Below, piece after piece: positions 31,986 to 38,399 of a DNA stretch of 64,000 nucleotides; the first letter of the stretch is position 1, and every line of letters begins with the position of its first letter. Under the pieces are notes generated by a model. It saw only the letters and a program-made list of their open reading frames with translations, had not been told where the DNA came from and ran no database searches. Source of the DNA: Microbacterium sp. LWH7-1.2 (GTDB lineage: Bacteria > Actinomycetota > Actinomycetes > Actinomycetales > Microbacteriaceae); NCBI RefSeq assembly GCF_038397755.1, contig NZ_CP151637.1, forward strand, positions 1,550,001 through 1,614,000, given 5' to 3'. Both the position numbers and the translations under genes were made by a program.

Positions 31986-31993
31986 CTGTCAAG
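31986..31993 (+). promoter_or_regulatory. CTGTCAAG motif, copy 1
   Basis: The octamer stands 76 bases before the 41-residue peptide gene. The same octamer is found before two further genes in this 1.5-kb stretch and was not noticed elsewhere in the window. It may be part of a promoter or operator. Confidence 0.35.
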
Positions 31994-32069
31994 CCCGTTC
32001 CTCTCCGCCCCGCGCCGGCGCAATCTGGGACCCATCACGTGATGCTCGCCCGCACGAGAGGAGTCGGAC

Positions 32070-32195
32070 ATGGTGGATTCCACACCCGAGGAGAAGGACG
32101 ACACCGGCGGCGAGGCCCTCGTGTTCTGGTCGTGGATCGTGTGCCTCGCTCTCGGCCTCGCCTACATGATCACGATCCCGCTGGTGGGGCGATGA
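32070..32195 (+). CDS. 41-residue single-helix membrane peptide
   Basis: A small gene with a very good ribosome site (GAGAGGAG, six bases before ATG). The product starts MVDSTPEEKDDTGGEA (acidic, cytoplasmic) and continues with one hydrophobic helix, FWSWIVCLALGLAYMITIPL, then VGR. Its stop overlaps the start of the DUF6766 gene (ATGA), so the two are translated together. No family is recognised; it could be a small subunit or regulator of the membrane protein encoded next. Confidence 0.7.
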   Translation: MVDSTPEEKDDTGGEALVFWSWIVCLALGLAYMITIPLVGR

Positions 32196-32880
32196 GCATG
32201 CGCTCGGTCCGACCGCTCCGTGACAACGCTCTGAGCCTCGCGTTCGGTGCACTGTTCGTGCTCGCCCTCGCCGGCCAGGCGATCGCCGGATTCCTCGAGG
32301 GCAACGAGCGGCTGCAGGAGCACGGCCTTGCACCGCTCGGGTTCGGCGCGTACCTCACGTCTTCGGACTTCGTGGTCGACGTCGCCGAGAACTGGCAGTC
32401 CGAGTTCCTGCAGTTCACCCTGTTCATCGCCGCGACGATCTGGCTGGTGCAGCGCGGCTCCCCCGAGTCGAAGAAGCCGGGCGATGAGGGGCCAGGCAGC
32501 GATGAGGAGCAGCTCGTCGCGGAGCACGCACGAGCGGATTCCCCCGAGTGGGCGCGGGTGCGCGGCATCCGTCTCGCGATCTTCTCGAACTCGCTGCTGC
32601 TGGTGATGGGGGGCGTCTTCGTACTCTCGTGGCTGGCGCAGTCGCTCGCGGGCACCGTCGTGATGAACACCGAGAACGCCGAGCACGGCAACCGGCCATC
32701 ACCTGGGCCGAGTACCTCGTCACTCCGGACTTCTGGAACCGGACGCTTCAGAACTGGCAGTCGGAGTTCCTCGCCGTCGGCGCCATGATCGCGCTGTCGA
32801 TCTTCCTGCGGCAGCGCGGCTCGAGCGAGTCAAAGCCGGTCGGAGCGCCGCACCACGAGTCATCGGTGGAGAGCGAGTGA
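32192..32880 (+). pseudogene. DUF6766 family membrane protein, frameshifted
   Basis: Starts at ATG 32192 (MSMRSVRPLRDNALSLAFGA) and reads in one frame through two hydrophobic helices and YLTSSDFVVDVAENWQSEFL to VVMNTENAEHGN. The natural continuation, ITWAEYLVTPDFWNRTLQNW through FLRQRGSSESKPVGAPH, is in another frame and ends at 32880. One extra C at about 32688 (GGCAACC to GGCCAACC) would give EHGQPAITWAEYL and a full protein of about 229 residues with the two-fold repeat typical of the family. DUF6766 proteins have no known function. Coupled to the 41-residue peptide. Confidence 0.8.
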
Positions 32881-32917
32881 CGTCGCAGATCCGGGCATGT
32901 TGCGGGTCGAGGAGATC

Positions 32918-32925
32918 CTGTCAAG
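32918..32925 (+). promoter_or_regulatory. CTGTCAAG motif, copy 2
   Basis: Located 112 bases before the DUF7882 gene, in a 157-base gap. Followed by GGCTGG. Same octamer as copies at 31986 and 33413. Confidence 0.35.
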
Positions 32926-33037
32926 GGCTGGCTCGCGTCCTCCGAGCAGAGGACCATGAGGAGCGGAGCGGATCGGCGTCCTCCGTTTTGCGACCCCCAG
33001 CGCTTCGGCCGCCGACATCTCCCCAGGGAGGCCCCTG

Positions 33038-33376
33038 ATGGGCAAGTTGATCTACGAAGGGACCGTCAAGGTCGATTTCGACGACAGGACCCTGGCGCAT
33101 CTTCAGCTGGTGATCGGAACCAAGCTGCGGCGGGGCGAGCCGTTCCACTTCACGTGGCGCGACGACGCCAGCATCGGCGACGGACGCACGACGGTGTGGA
33201 TCCATCCGAGATGCTCGCTGGTGTACAAGTTCTACGGCAGTCGCAAACCGCAGCTGAATCCGGCATGGATCGACGCGCTGGCATACACGGCGAACTCTCC
33301 GACGGGGTTGTACCTCGTCCCCGAGCCGGCGATGCCGCACGCCGACGGTGCCGAGGAGCACGACCTCGCCGGCTGA
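33038..33376 (+). CDS. DUF7882 family small protein
   Basis: 112 residues, ribosome site GGGAGG seven bases before ATG. The N-terminus MGKLIYEGTVKVDFDDRTLA, the segment GRTTVWIHPRCSLVYKFYGS and the segment GLYLVPEPA are the signatures of a family widespread in Microbacteriaceae. Members are often labelled ATP-dependent DNA ligase in databases, but no ligase motif (KxDG) is present and the protein is far too short. The name is therefore a propagated error. No function is known. It has a CTGTCAAG octamer upstream, like its neighbours. Confidence 0.8.
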   Translation: MGKLIYEGTVKVDFDDRTLAHLQLVIGTKLRRGEPFHFTWRDDASIGDGRTTVWIHPRCSLVYKFYGSRKPQLNPAWIDALAYTANSPTGLYLVPEPAMPHADGAEEHDLAG

Positions 33377-33412
33377 CGAGAGCCGGGCCCGAGGTAGACC
33401 TCCGCGGGCGAC

Positions 33413-33420
33413 CTGTCAAG
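33413..33420 (+). promoter_or_regulatory. CTGTCAAG motif, copy 3
   Basis: Located 57 bases before the 87-residue gene and 37 bases after the DUF7882 stop. Context ACCTGTCAAGGCGC. Confidence 0.35.
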
Positions 33421-33477
33421 GCGCTTCGCGGGCACTGCACGACGGCATTGAGATGGGCCGCGGCGATGGGAGTGGTG

Positions 33478-33741
33478 ATGAAGCGGATCGACATCTACTA
33501 CGGCGGAGACCACTACAGCATCGGCGGGCGCCGCTTCGAGGACCTGCGCGACGAGATCGAGGCCGGGCTCGCCGGCGGCCCCTACTGGCTCGAGGTCAAC
33601 GACGGCGAGGGCGAGATGCGCGTCGCCTATCTGCTGCTGATGCCGGGGGTTCCGCTCGCGATCATCCCGATTCCCGACGAGCTGCCGGTGCTGAGTCCCG
33701 ACGCGATCTGGTCGGGCGGCGGTCCGCCCTTCGTCGGCTGA
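33478..33741 (+). CDS. Conserved small hypothetical protein
   Basis: 87 residues (MKRIDIYYGGDHYSIGGRRF ... SPDAIWSGGGPPFVG). ATG 33478 is chosen because GGGAG stands six bases upstream; ATG 33466 is an alternative. The protein is compact, acidic and without membrane helix or cysteine. The N-terminal strand pattern (RIDIYYGGDHYSIGG) and the LAIIPIPDELPVL segment look like a small alpha/beta domain. I do not recognise a named family, but it resembles small proteins seen beside DUF7882 genes in related bacteria. Function unknown. Confidence 0.7.
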   Translation: MKRIDIYYGGDHYSIGGRRFEDLRDEIEAGLAGGPYWLEVNDGEGEMRVAYLLLMPGVPLAIIPIPDELPVLSPDAIWSGGGPPFVG

Positions 33742-33781
33742 CCGGCGCAACGGATGCTGCGGCCCCGCGTGACGTGGTCGC

Positions 33782-34771
33782 TCAGGCGTCGCGGTGCGAT
33801 CTGCGCTCGCCGGCGGGCTCCGCCTCGTCGGGCAGCGTCGAGGTCGGGATGACGACGACGTCCTGCACCTTCCAGTCGAGGGCGGCGACCGCCTCGCGTG
33901 CCTCTTCGATCTCGCCGAGGCGCACGTCGTCGTGCGTCGGCACCACGAACACCTCGACGTGGAACACCTGACCCATGTCGCGCATGCGCACGGCGGCCTC
34001 GCGCACCCACGGCAGTTCCTCCACGCGGTTCGCGATGCGGGTGATGAGGGGATGGGGCCGGGCGTCGTCTTCCGTGCGGGCCCGCTGGTCGATGAGATCC
34101 AGGACGGCCGCGCGCGAGTTGCGCCAGCCGTCCCACACGATCCCTATCGAGATGAAGAGGGCGGCCGCCCCGTCCAGCCACCACAGGCCGACGCCGACCC
34201 CGAGCACGCCGACGATCGAGGCTGCCGTGGACGTCCAGTCGGCCTTGGCCATGTCGGCGTCCGCATAGAGCACCTTGTTGTGCAGCTTCGGCGCGAGCTT
34301 CGCCTTGGCGTGCCCGTAGAAGAACGGCCCGATGACGGTGATGGTCATCACGGCGACCATGAACCAGCCCAGCCAGATCGTCTGCCCGAACACGACGACC
34401 GTGCCGATCGAGGGGTGGTCCGCGCGCACCAGGCCGCTGATCGCCTCGTAGGCGAGGTTGCCGCCGACGGCCAGCAGCGCCACCCCGGCGACCAGATGGC
34501 CGACGCCCATGACGCGGTGCAGACCGAAGGGGAACGCCCGCGTCGGCGCTCGCCTGATGAAGATCAGCGCCACGAGGAAGGAGATCTGCGGGATCAGCGA
34601 CAGCATGTCCTCGATCCACGCGGTCTTCATGGCCTGCGAGCCGCCCACGACCAGCGCGATCAACCCGATCGTGACGATGCTGTAGCCGATGGTGAACCAC
34701 TCCCAGCGGATCGCGCTGCGCAGCGCCTTCTGCTGCGTCGAGGGGAGGTCGGTGCGGCCCATCGTCTTCAC
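33782..34771 (-). CDS. Cation diffusion facilitator (CDF) family transporter
   Basis: 329 residues from GTG 34771, overlapping the upstream lipoprotein stop (GTGA). Six hydrophobic helices are seen (FTIGYSIVTIGLIALVVGG; LSLIPQISFLVALIFI; VGHLVAGVALLAVGGN; IWLGWFMVAVMTITVIGPFF; STAASIVGVLGVGVGLWW; ALFISIGIVWDGW), then a cytoplasmic domain. Metal-site positions are degenerate relative to HxxxD/DxxxD sites, though DADMAKADWTSTAAS and IEDMLSLIPQ may be the equivalents. Likely exports a divalent metal such as Mn, Zn or Fe; specificity cannot be read from sequence. Confidence 0.8.
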   Translation of the reverse strand: MKTMGRTDLPSTQQKALRSAIRWEWFTIGYSIVTIGLIALVVGGSQAMKTAWIEDMLSLIPQISFLVALIFIRRAPTRAFPFGLHRVMGVGHLVAGVALLAVGGNLAYEAISGLVRADHPSIGTVVVFGQTIWLGWFMVAVMTITVIGPFFYGHAKAKLAPKLHNKVLYADADMAKADWTSTAASIVGVLGVGVGLWWLDGAAALFISIGIVWDGWRNSRAAVLDLIDQRARTEDDARPHPLITRIANRVEELPWVREAAVRMRDMGQVFHVEVFVVPTHDDVRLGEIEEAREAVAALDWKVQDVVVIPTSTLPDEAEPAGERRSHRDA

Positions 34772-35238
34772 TGCGCCGCCTCCTTGTCGAGGTACCCCTC
34801 GATGGCCGCCTGCCACGCGTTCTCGCCGAGGGGCACCAGCAGCACGACGGGGGCGCTCGCACCGGGGATGGTGTCGTAGCCGCGGGTGACCGCGACCCTG
34901 GTCGACCACGGGCTCGCGTCGGTCATGCCGCCGATCGCGAGATCGAGGTCTCCCGCCTCGAGCCCGTCCACCAGATCCTCCTCGCTGCCGACCGTCCAGG
35001 TGACCTTCGCGTCGATCGACGCGGCGAATTCCTCGACGATGTCGGCGAGCGTGCCCCCGACGTCAGATCCGTCGATCGTCACGAGCTCCCCTGATGCCGA
35101 CGCGCCGGCGCGCAACTCACCGCCGCGCACGCGATCCAGCGTCCCCTGCGGATCGCTCGGCACGGTGATGCCGCATCCCGCGACGCACAGTGTCAGGACC
35201 AGCAGGGGCGCACTCCACGCGCGACGCCACCGGCTCAT
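34768..35238 (-). CDS. Small lipoprotein resembling a piece of a solute-binding protein
   Basis: 156 residues. The signal peptide ends in the lipobox LCVAGC with lipidated Cys22. The mature part has RGGELRAGASASGELVTIDG, LADIVEEFAASIDAKVTWTV and EAGDLDLAIGGMTDASPWST, which resemble lobe I of family 3 solute-binding proteins, and it then ends far short of the usual 250 residues. Lobe II is missing. Its stop overlaps the CDF transporter start (GTGA), so the two are co-translated. A surface metal- or ligand-sensing accessory to the transporter is possible; a decayed binding protein is the alternative. Confidence 0.75.
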   Translation of the reverse strand: MSRWRRAWSAPLLVLTLCVAGCGITVPSDPQGTLDRVRGGELRAGASASGELVTIDGSDVGGTLADIVEEFAASIDAKVTWTVGSEEDLVDGLEAGDLDLAIGGMTDASPWSTRVAVTRGYDTIPGASAPVVLLVPLGENAWQAAIEGYLDKEAAQ

Positions 35239-35401
35239 GCCTCGAGTCTCATCCGACCCGGGGACCGCTCGGGAGCGCCTTGACCCCCTCGCACGTGCCT
35301 GCTAGCGCGCCGCTGCTGTCACAGCCGCGGCGAGGGGCGCGGCACGCCCTCGCGCCTCGCCGGGGCTCCGGCTTCGACGAGAGCCCCGACGGTGCCGGCG
35401 C

Positions 35402-35441
35402 AAAAACGATGATCCCCTCGGTGCCGAAGCGCCGGGGGGAT
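35402..35441 (-). terminator. Intrinsic terminator with T-run, minus strand
   Basis: On the minus strand GATCCCC pairs with GGGGATC, extended by imperfect inner GC pairs, and is followed after ATCG by TTTTT (35406..35402). No annotated gene on this strand ends close upstream, so it must end a transcript from 35441-35630. Confidence 0.75.
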
Positions 35442-35511
35442 CGTCAGTGCGATGTTGGGTTTCTGTGTTCCGGGTCCCTTTCGGGTCCTACGTTTCTGTT
35501 TTCTCTTCGCA
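35402..35511 (-). ncRNA. Candidate small RNA, about 110 nt
   Basis: A possible promoter (TTGACG at 35546..35541, 17-base spacer, GACATT at 35523..35518) precedes a stretch of lower GC content rich in GAAAACAGAAAC-like sequence. It contains a small CCC-GAAA-GGG hairpin and ends in an intrinsic terminator with five Ts. It lies between the M28 peptidase terminator and the lipoprotein gene. An open frame here encodes only a short, very basic peptide with poor start, so an RNA is favoured. The remainder of 35239-35635 shows nothing else I can name. Confidence 0.4.
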
Positions 35512-35588
35512 AGATCGAATGTCCTCCTCACGGACCCCGTCGTCAAGTGTTCCCACGGAACTCGTCTCGATGTGAGGTTGAGGGTGAG

Positions 35589-35629
35589 GGATGCTGCGCC
35601 CCGGCGCAGATCGTCGGGGCGCAGCATCC
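35589..35629. terminator. Terminator of the M28 peptidase gene, GGATGCTGC-type inverted repeat
   Basis: Perfect 14-base arms GGATGCTGCGCCCC (35589..35602) and GGGGCGCAGCATCC (35616..35629), starting seven bases after the peptidase stop. The same GGATGCTGC/GCAGCATCC arms form a longer inverted repeat inside the CPBP gene at 38149. Confidence 0.8.
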
Positions 35630-35635
35630 GTTCGA

Positions 35636-37255
35636 TCACTGTGCGAAGCGCTCCTTCATCGCGTCCATGCTCTTGCCCGCGCCGTGCGACTTGCCGGGCG
35701 AGCTGACGGCGTTCACGGTCGACGTGTCGAACGCGAACGTCATGACCGCCGCCGCGACGGCATCGGCGTTCACGTCGAGCGCGAACGTGTTGATGTTGCC
35801 CACGAGGTCGTAGTCCTCGCGCAGCGCGTCGTAGAGTGCGACGTCCTGACCCGCGCCGGCGAGGTTGTCACACGGCTGGTGGTAGCACGGGTCGTACGCG
35901 GCACCGGGGACACCGCCGTAGAGCGCGGCCTCGGCCACCGTCTTCGGCACCTCCGCACCCGTGAACAGTCCGCCCGCCGGGATGCCCACGGCGATGAAGG
36001 GGCCGTAGTCCGATCGTCCCGAGAACTCGCTGTCCTGCGACGGCAGACCGCGGCCGTCATAGAACGCCTCGAAGACGTCCTCGATCTCGGCAGACCCCTC
36101 CGGGATGAAGCCCGGTGCCGCCGTGCCGCCGGAGTTGTCACCGTCGTAGATGCCGAACATGTAGTTCGGCGACGCGATCATGTCGAAGTTGAGGTACAGC
36201 GCGATGTCCGCCGCCTCCTCGTCCGACAGTTCGGCGACGTAGTGCTCCGAGCCGAGCAGACCCTCCTCCTCGGCACCCCACCACGCGAAGCGCACCGTGT
36301 TGTTGGGCTTGGTCTTCTTCATCTGGATGGCCGTCTCGAGCAGCGCAGCGCTCCCCGAGCCGTTGTCGTTGATGCCCGCGCCGTCCTGCACGCTGTCGAG
36401 GTGCGCGCCGGCCATGACGGTGTTGTCGTCGTTGCCGGTCGCCGTCTCGGCGAGCACGTTCCAGGCAGGCCGCGGTTCGCTGTCGTAGTCGACTGTGACA
36501 GTGACGGTGGCGCCGGGCGTGGACGCGAGGTTCTCGCCGACGGCCGAGGTGACTGCCACGACCGGGATCGTGAGCCCGGTCGCATCGCCGATCATGCGGA
36601 TCAATCCGGTGCGGTCGGCGACGCCGGGGCTCGCGGGCTGCCCCTCGTTCATGATGATCGCCGCCGACGCCCCGGCCGCCTGCGCGTTGAGCGCCTTGAC
36701 GGCGAAGCCGCACGTACCCCGCTGGAGCAGGGCGACAGCACCGGCCGGGAACCCGGCGAAGTCGGCCGCCTCGCAGCCGCTCGTGTTGCTGTTCGGCGGA
36801 AGCGCGGCCGCGGGGATCACCAGCCCGACCGGGGTGAGAGACCCCGTCGCCGTGCCTTCGGGCGACCCGCTGTCGAACTCGTTGCGCAGGAAGTCCGTGC
36901 CGTTGACGAACGTCGTCGGCTGCGGCGTGACCCTGATGAGCTCACTGTTGTCGTCGACGTACGGGAAGGTGAACTCCTGCACCTCCGGCGTGTAGCCGGC
37001 CGCAGTGAGCTGCGCGACGACGTAGTCGACGGAGGCCCGGTAGCCGGGCCGGCCGGCCGCCCGGTCGCCGTACTGGTCCGCGATGTCCTGGAACGCCTCG
37101 AGGTGTGACATCACCCCCTCGAGCGTCACTGCCTTCTCGATCTTCTTCACCGAGTTGTTGTTCGGCGCCGCGTACGCGGGTCCCGCCAGTGCGACGGTGG
37201 ACGTCAGGGCGACCGCGGTGGCGATGGCCCAGGCGCGCCTGGTTCTCATGGGCAT
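35636..37255 (-). CDS. Secreted M28 family aminopeptidase with PA domain
   Basis: 539 residues from ATG 37255, behind GGAGAGG. Signal peptide MPMRTRRAWAIATAVALTST ... GPAYA (cleavage near residue 31). A PA (protease-associated) insert covers about residues 140-240 (PAGAVALLQRGTCGFAVKAL). The zinc peptidase domain follows: AHLDSVQDGAGINDNGSGS (ligand His and Asp, catalytic Asp), WWGAEEEGLLGSEHYV (catalytic Glu and ligand Glu), YLNFDMIASPN (ligand Asp) and a late His. A secreted leucine/lysine-type aminopeptidase for peptide scavenging is likely. Own terminator; transcribed alone. Confidence 0.93.
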   Translation of the reverse strand: MPMRTRRAWAIATAVALTSTVALAGPAYAAPNNNSVKKIEKAVTLEGVMSHLEAFQDIADQYGDRAAGRPGYRASVDYVVAQLTAAGYTPEVQEFTFPYVDDNSELIRVTPQPTTFVNGTDFLRNEFDSGSPEGTATGSLTPVGLVIPAAALPPNSNTSGCEAADFAGFPAGAVALLQRGTCGFAVKALNAQAAGASAAIIMNEGQPASPGVADRTGLIRMIGDATGLTIPVVAVTSAVGENLASTPGATVTVTVDYDSEPRPAWNVLAETATGNDDNTVMAGAHLDSVQDGAGINDNGSGSAALLETAIQMKKTKPNNTVRFAWWGAEEEGLLGSEHYVAELSDEEAADIALYLNFDMIASPNYMFGIYDGDNSGGTAAPGFIPEGSAEIEDVFEAFYDGRGLPSQDSEFSGRSDYGPFIAVGIPAGGLFTGAEVPKTVAEAALYGGVPGAAYDPCYHQPCDNLAGAGQDVALYDALREDYDLVGNINTFALDVNADAVAAAVMTFAFDTSTVNAVSSPGKSHGAGKSMDAMKERFAQ

Positions 37256-37487
37256 TGTCAGCCTCTCCGCCGGGGACCCCTCTGTCACCGGCTTCCTGCG
37301 GGGATGCTCACACACGCGCGCCGCGCGTTCCAGACCGTGACCCGGGATTTTCATCGAGCTCTCATGATTGCCCGGGAATCCAGTCCGCCCATGCCGGCGA
37401 CCAGCGCGACGCCGAAGCTCACCGACGGCCAGAGCTTCGTGAGGCCTGGGTCCTGCCGAGGGGTGGCCCAGACGGCGCAGTGCGGAG

Positions 37488-38369
37488 TCAGACCAAGAAG
37501 AGGCCGTCGAGCATGCCCGGGTTGTGCGCGTGGACGAGCACCAGGAACACGACGGCGTCGAAGAGCAGATGCACCGTGACGACATAGGCGAGCGAGCGCG
37601 TCTTCATGAAGATGAACCCCTGCAGCAGCGCGAACGGGATGGTGAGCACCGGCCCCCATGCCTGGTAGCCGAGCTCCCACAGGAACGACACGAACACCAC
37701 CGACTGGAGGACGTTCGCCTGCCAGAAGGCGAAGTGCCGACGCAGCAGCGCGAGGCAGGTGCAGATGAAGAACAGCTCGTCCCAGATGCCGACCGCGCCG
37801 ACGCCGACGAACAGGCGTGCGATGAGCTCCGGGGTGTCGACGACCGGCCAGTTGAGGTACACGCCCGAGGTGATGAAGTAGAACGGCAGGATCAGCCAGC
37901 CGAGCAGCAGCACGGCGATGAGCCACGTCCACTGGAACCGCGTCCACCGCCCGCCGCCGCGCCACGGGAACCGGATCGCGCGGTCCCGGTACAGCCACCG
38001 CGAGATCACGTAGGGCACGGCGACCGCACCGCCCAGCGCGAGCGCGAACCGCACGATCGCGAGGTTGTCGAGCTCCGCCTTGAGCGGGATGGCGCTCACG
38101 ATGAGCAGGCCGACGGCGATGAGCGAGAGGTCGCGCACGAGCGAGGGAGGACGGATGCTGCCGCCCGGCGCCGAGGGCCGGGCGGCAGCATCCGTCCGCT
38201 CCGTCAGCAGCGCGACGGCGAGTCCTGCCGCCAGCAGCACCCACCCGAGCCACGGCACCCGCACGACGAAGAACGCCGGGGCGGCGAGGCAGACGAGCAG
38301 GGCGGGAGCGAGGCCCCACGACCACGTGCGGACGGCCGGCGCGGGCGGGGCGTCGGGATGTGCGGGCAT
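37488..38369 (-). CDS. CPBP family membrane protein with degenerate motif
   Basis: 293 residues with about eight membrane helices. The C-terminal half is the CPBP/Abi fold: motif 1 reads GIWDELFFICTCLALLRRH where active proteases have EExxxR, so the first Glu is Asp and the Arg is missing; motif 2 is FVSFLWELGYQ; the final motif has HLLFDAVVF. The catalytic Glu and one His remain. It may be a protease variant or a non-catalytic member. The linker TDAAARPSAPGGSIRP is encoded by a 49-base perfect inverted repeat. 30 bases downstream of the MFS gene on the same strand. Confidence 0.8.
   Translation of the reverse strand: MPAHPDAPPAPAVRTWSWGLAPALLVCLAAPAFFVVRVPWLGWVLLAAGLAVALLTERTDAAARPSAPGGSIRPPSLVRDLSLIAVGLLIVSAIPLKAELDNLAIVRFALALGGAVAVPYVISRWLYRDRAIRFPWRGGGRWTRFQWTWLIAVLLLGWLILPFYFITSGVYLNWPVVDTPELIARLFVGVGAVGIWDELFFICTCLALLRRHFAFWQANVLQSVVFVSFLWELGYQAWGPVLTIPFALLQGFIFMKTRSLAYVVTVHLLFDAVVFLVLVHAHNPGMLDGLFLV
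38149..38197. repeat. 21-bp perfect inverted repeat inside the CPBP gene
   Basis: Arms 38149..38169 and 38177..38197 are perfectly complementary with a 7-base loop; the core of the left arm is ACGGATGCTGCCGCCCGG. It lies in a coding linker between membrane helices. The GGATGCTGC ... GCAGCATCC ends match the intergenic terminator at 35589..35629. Confidence 0.8.
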
Positions 38370-38399
38370 ACGCGGCGGCTCCGGTCGGGTCGGATCGGG

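Noticed and set aside
35319..35639. A 106-codon basic protein on the minus strand downstream of the M28 gene
   Set aside because: It runs through two hairpins, starts inside the peptidase stop region and has no good ribosome site. The RNA interpretation explains the promoter and terminator better.
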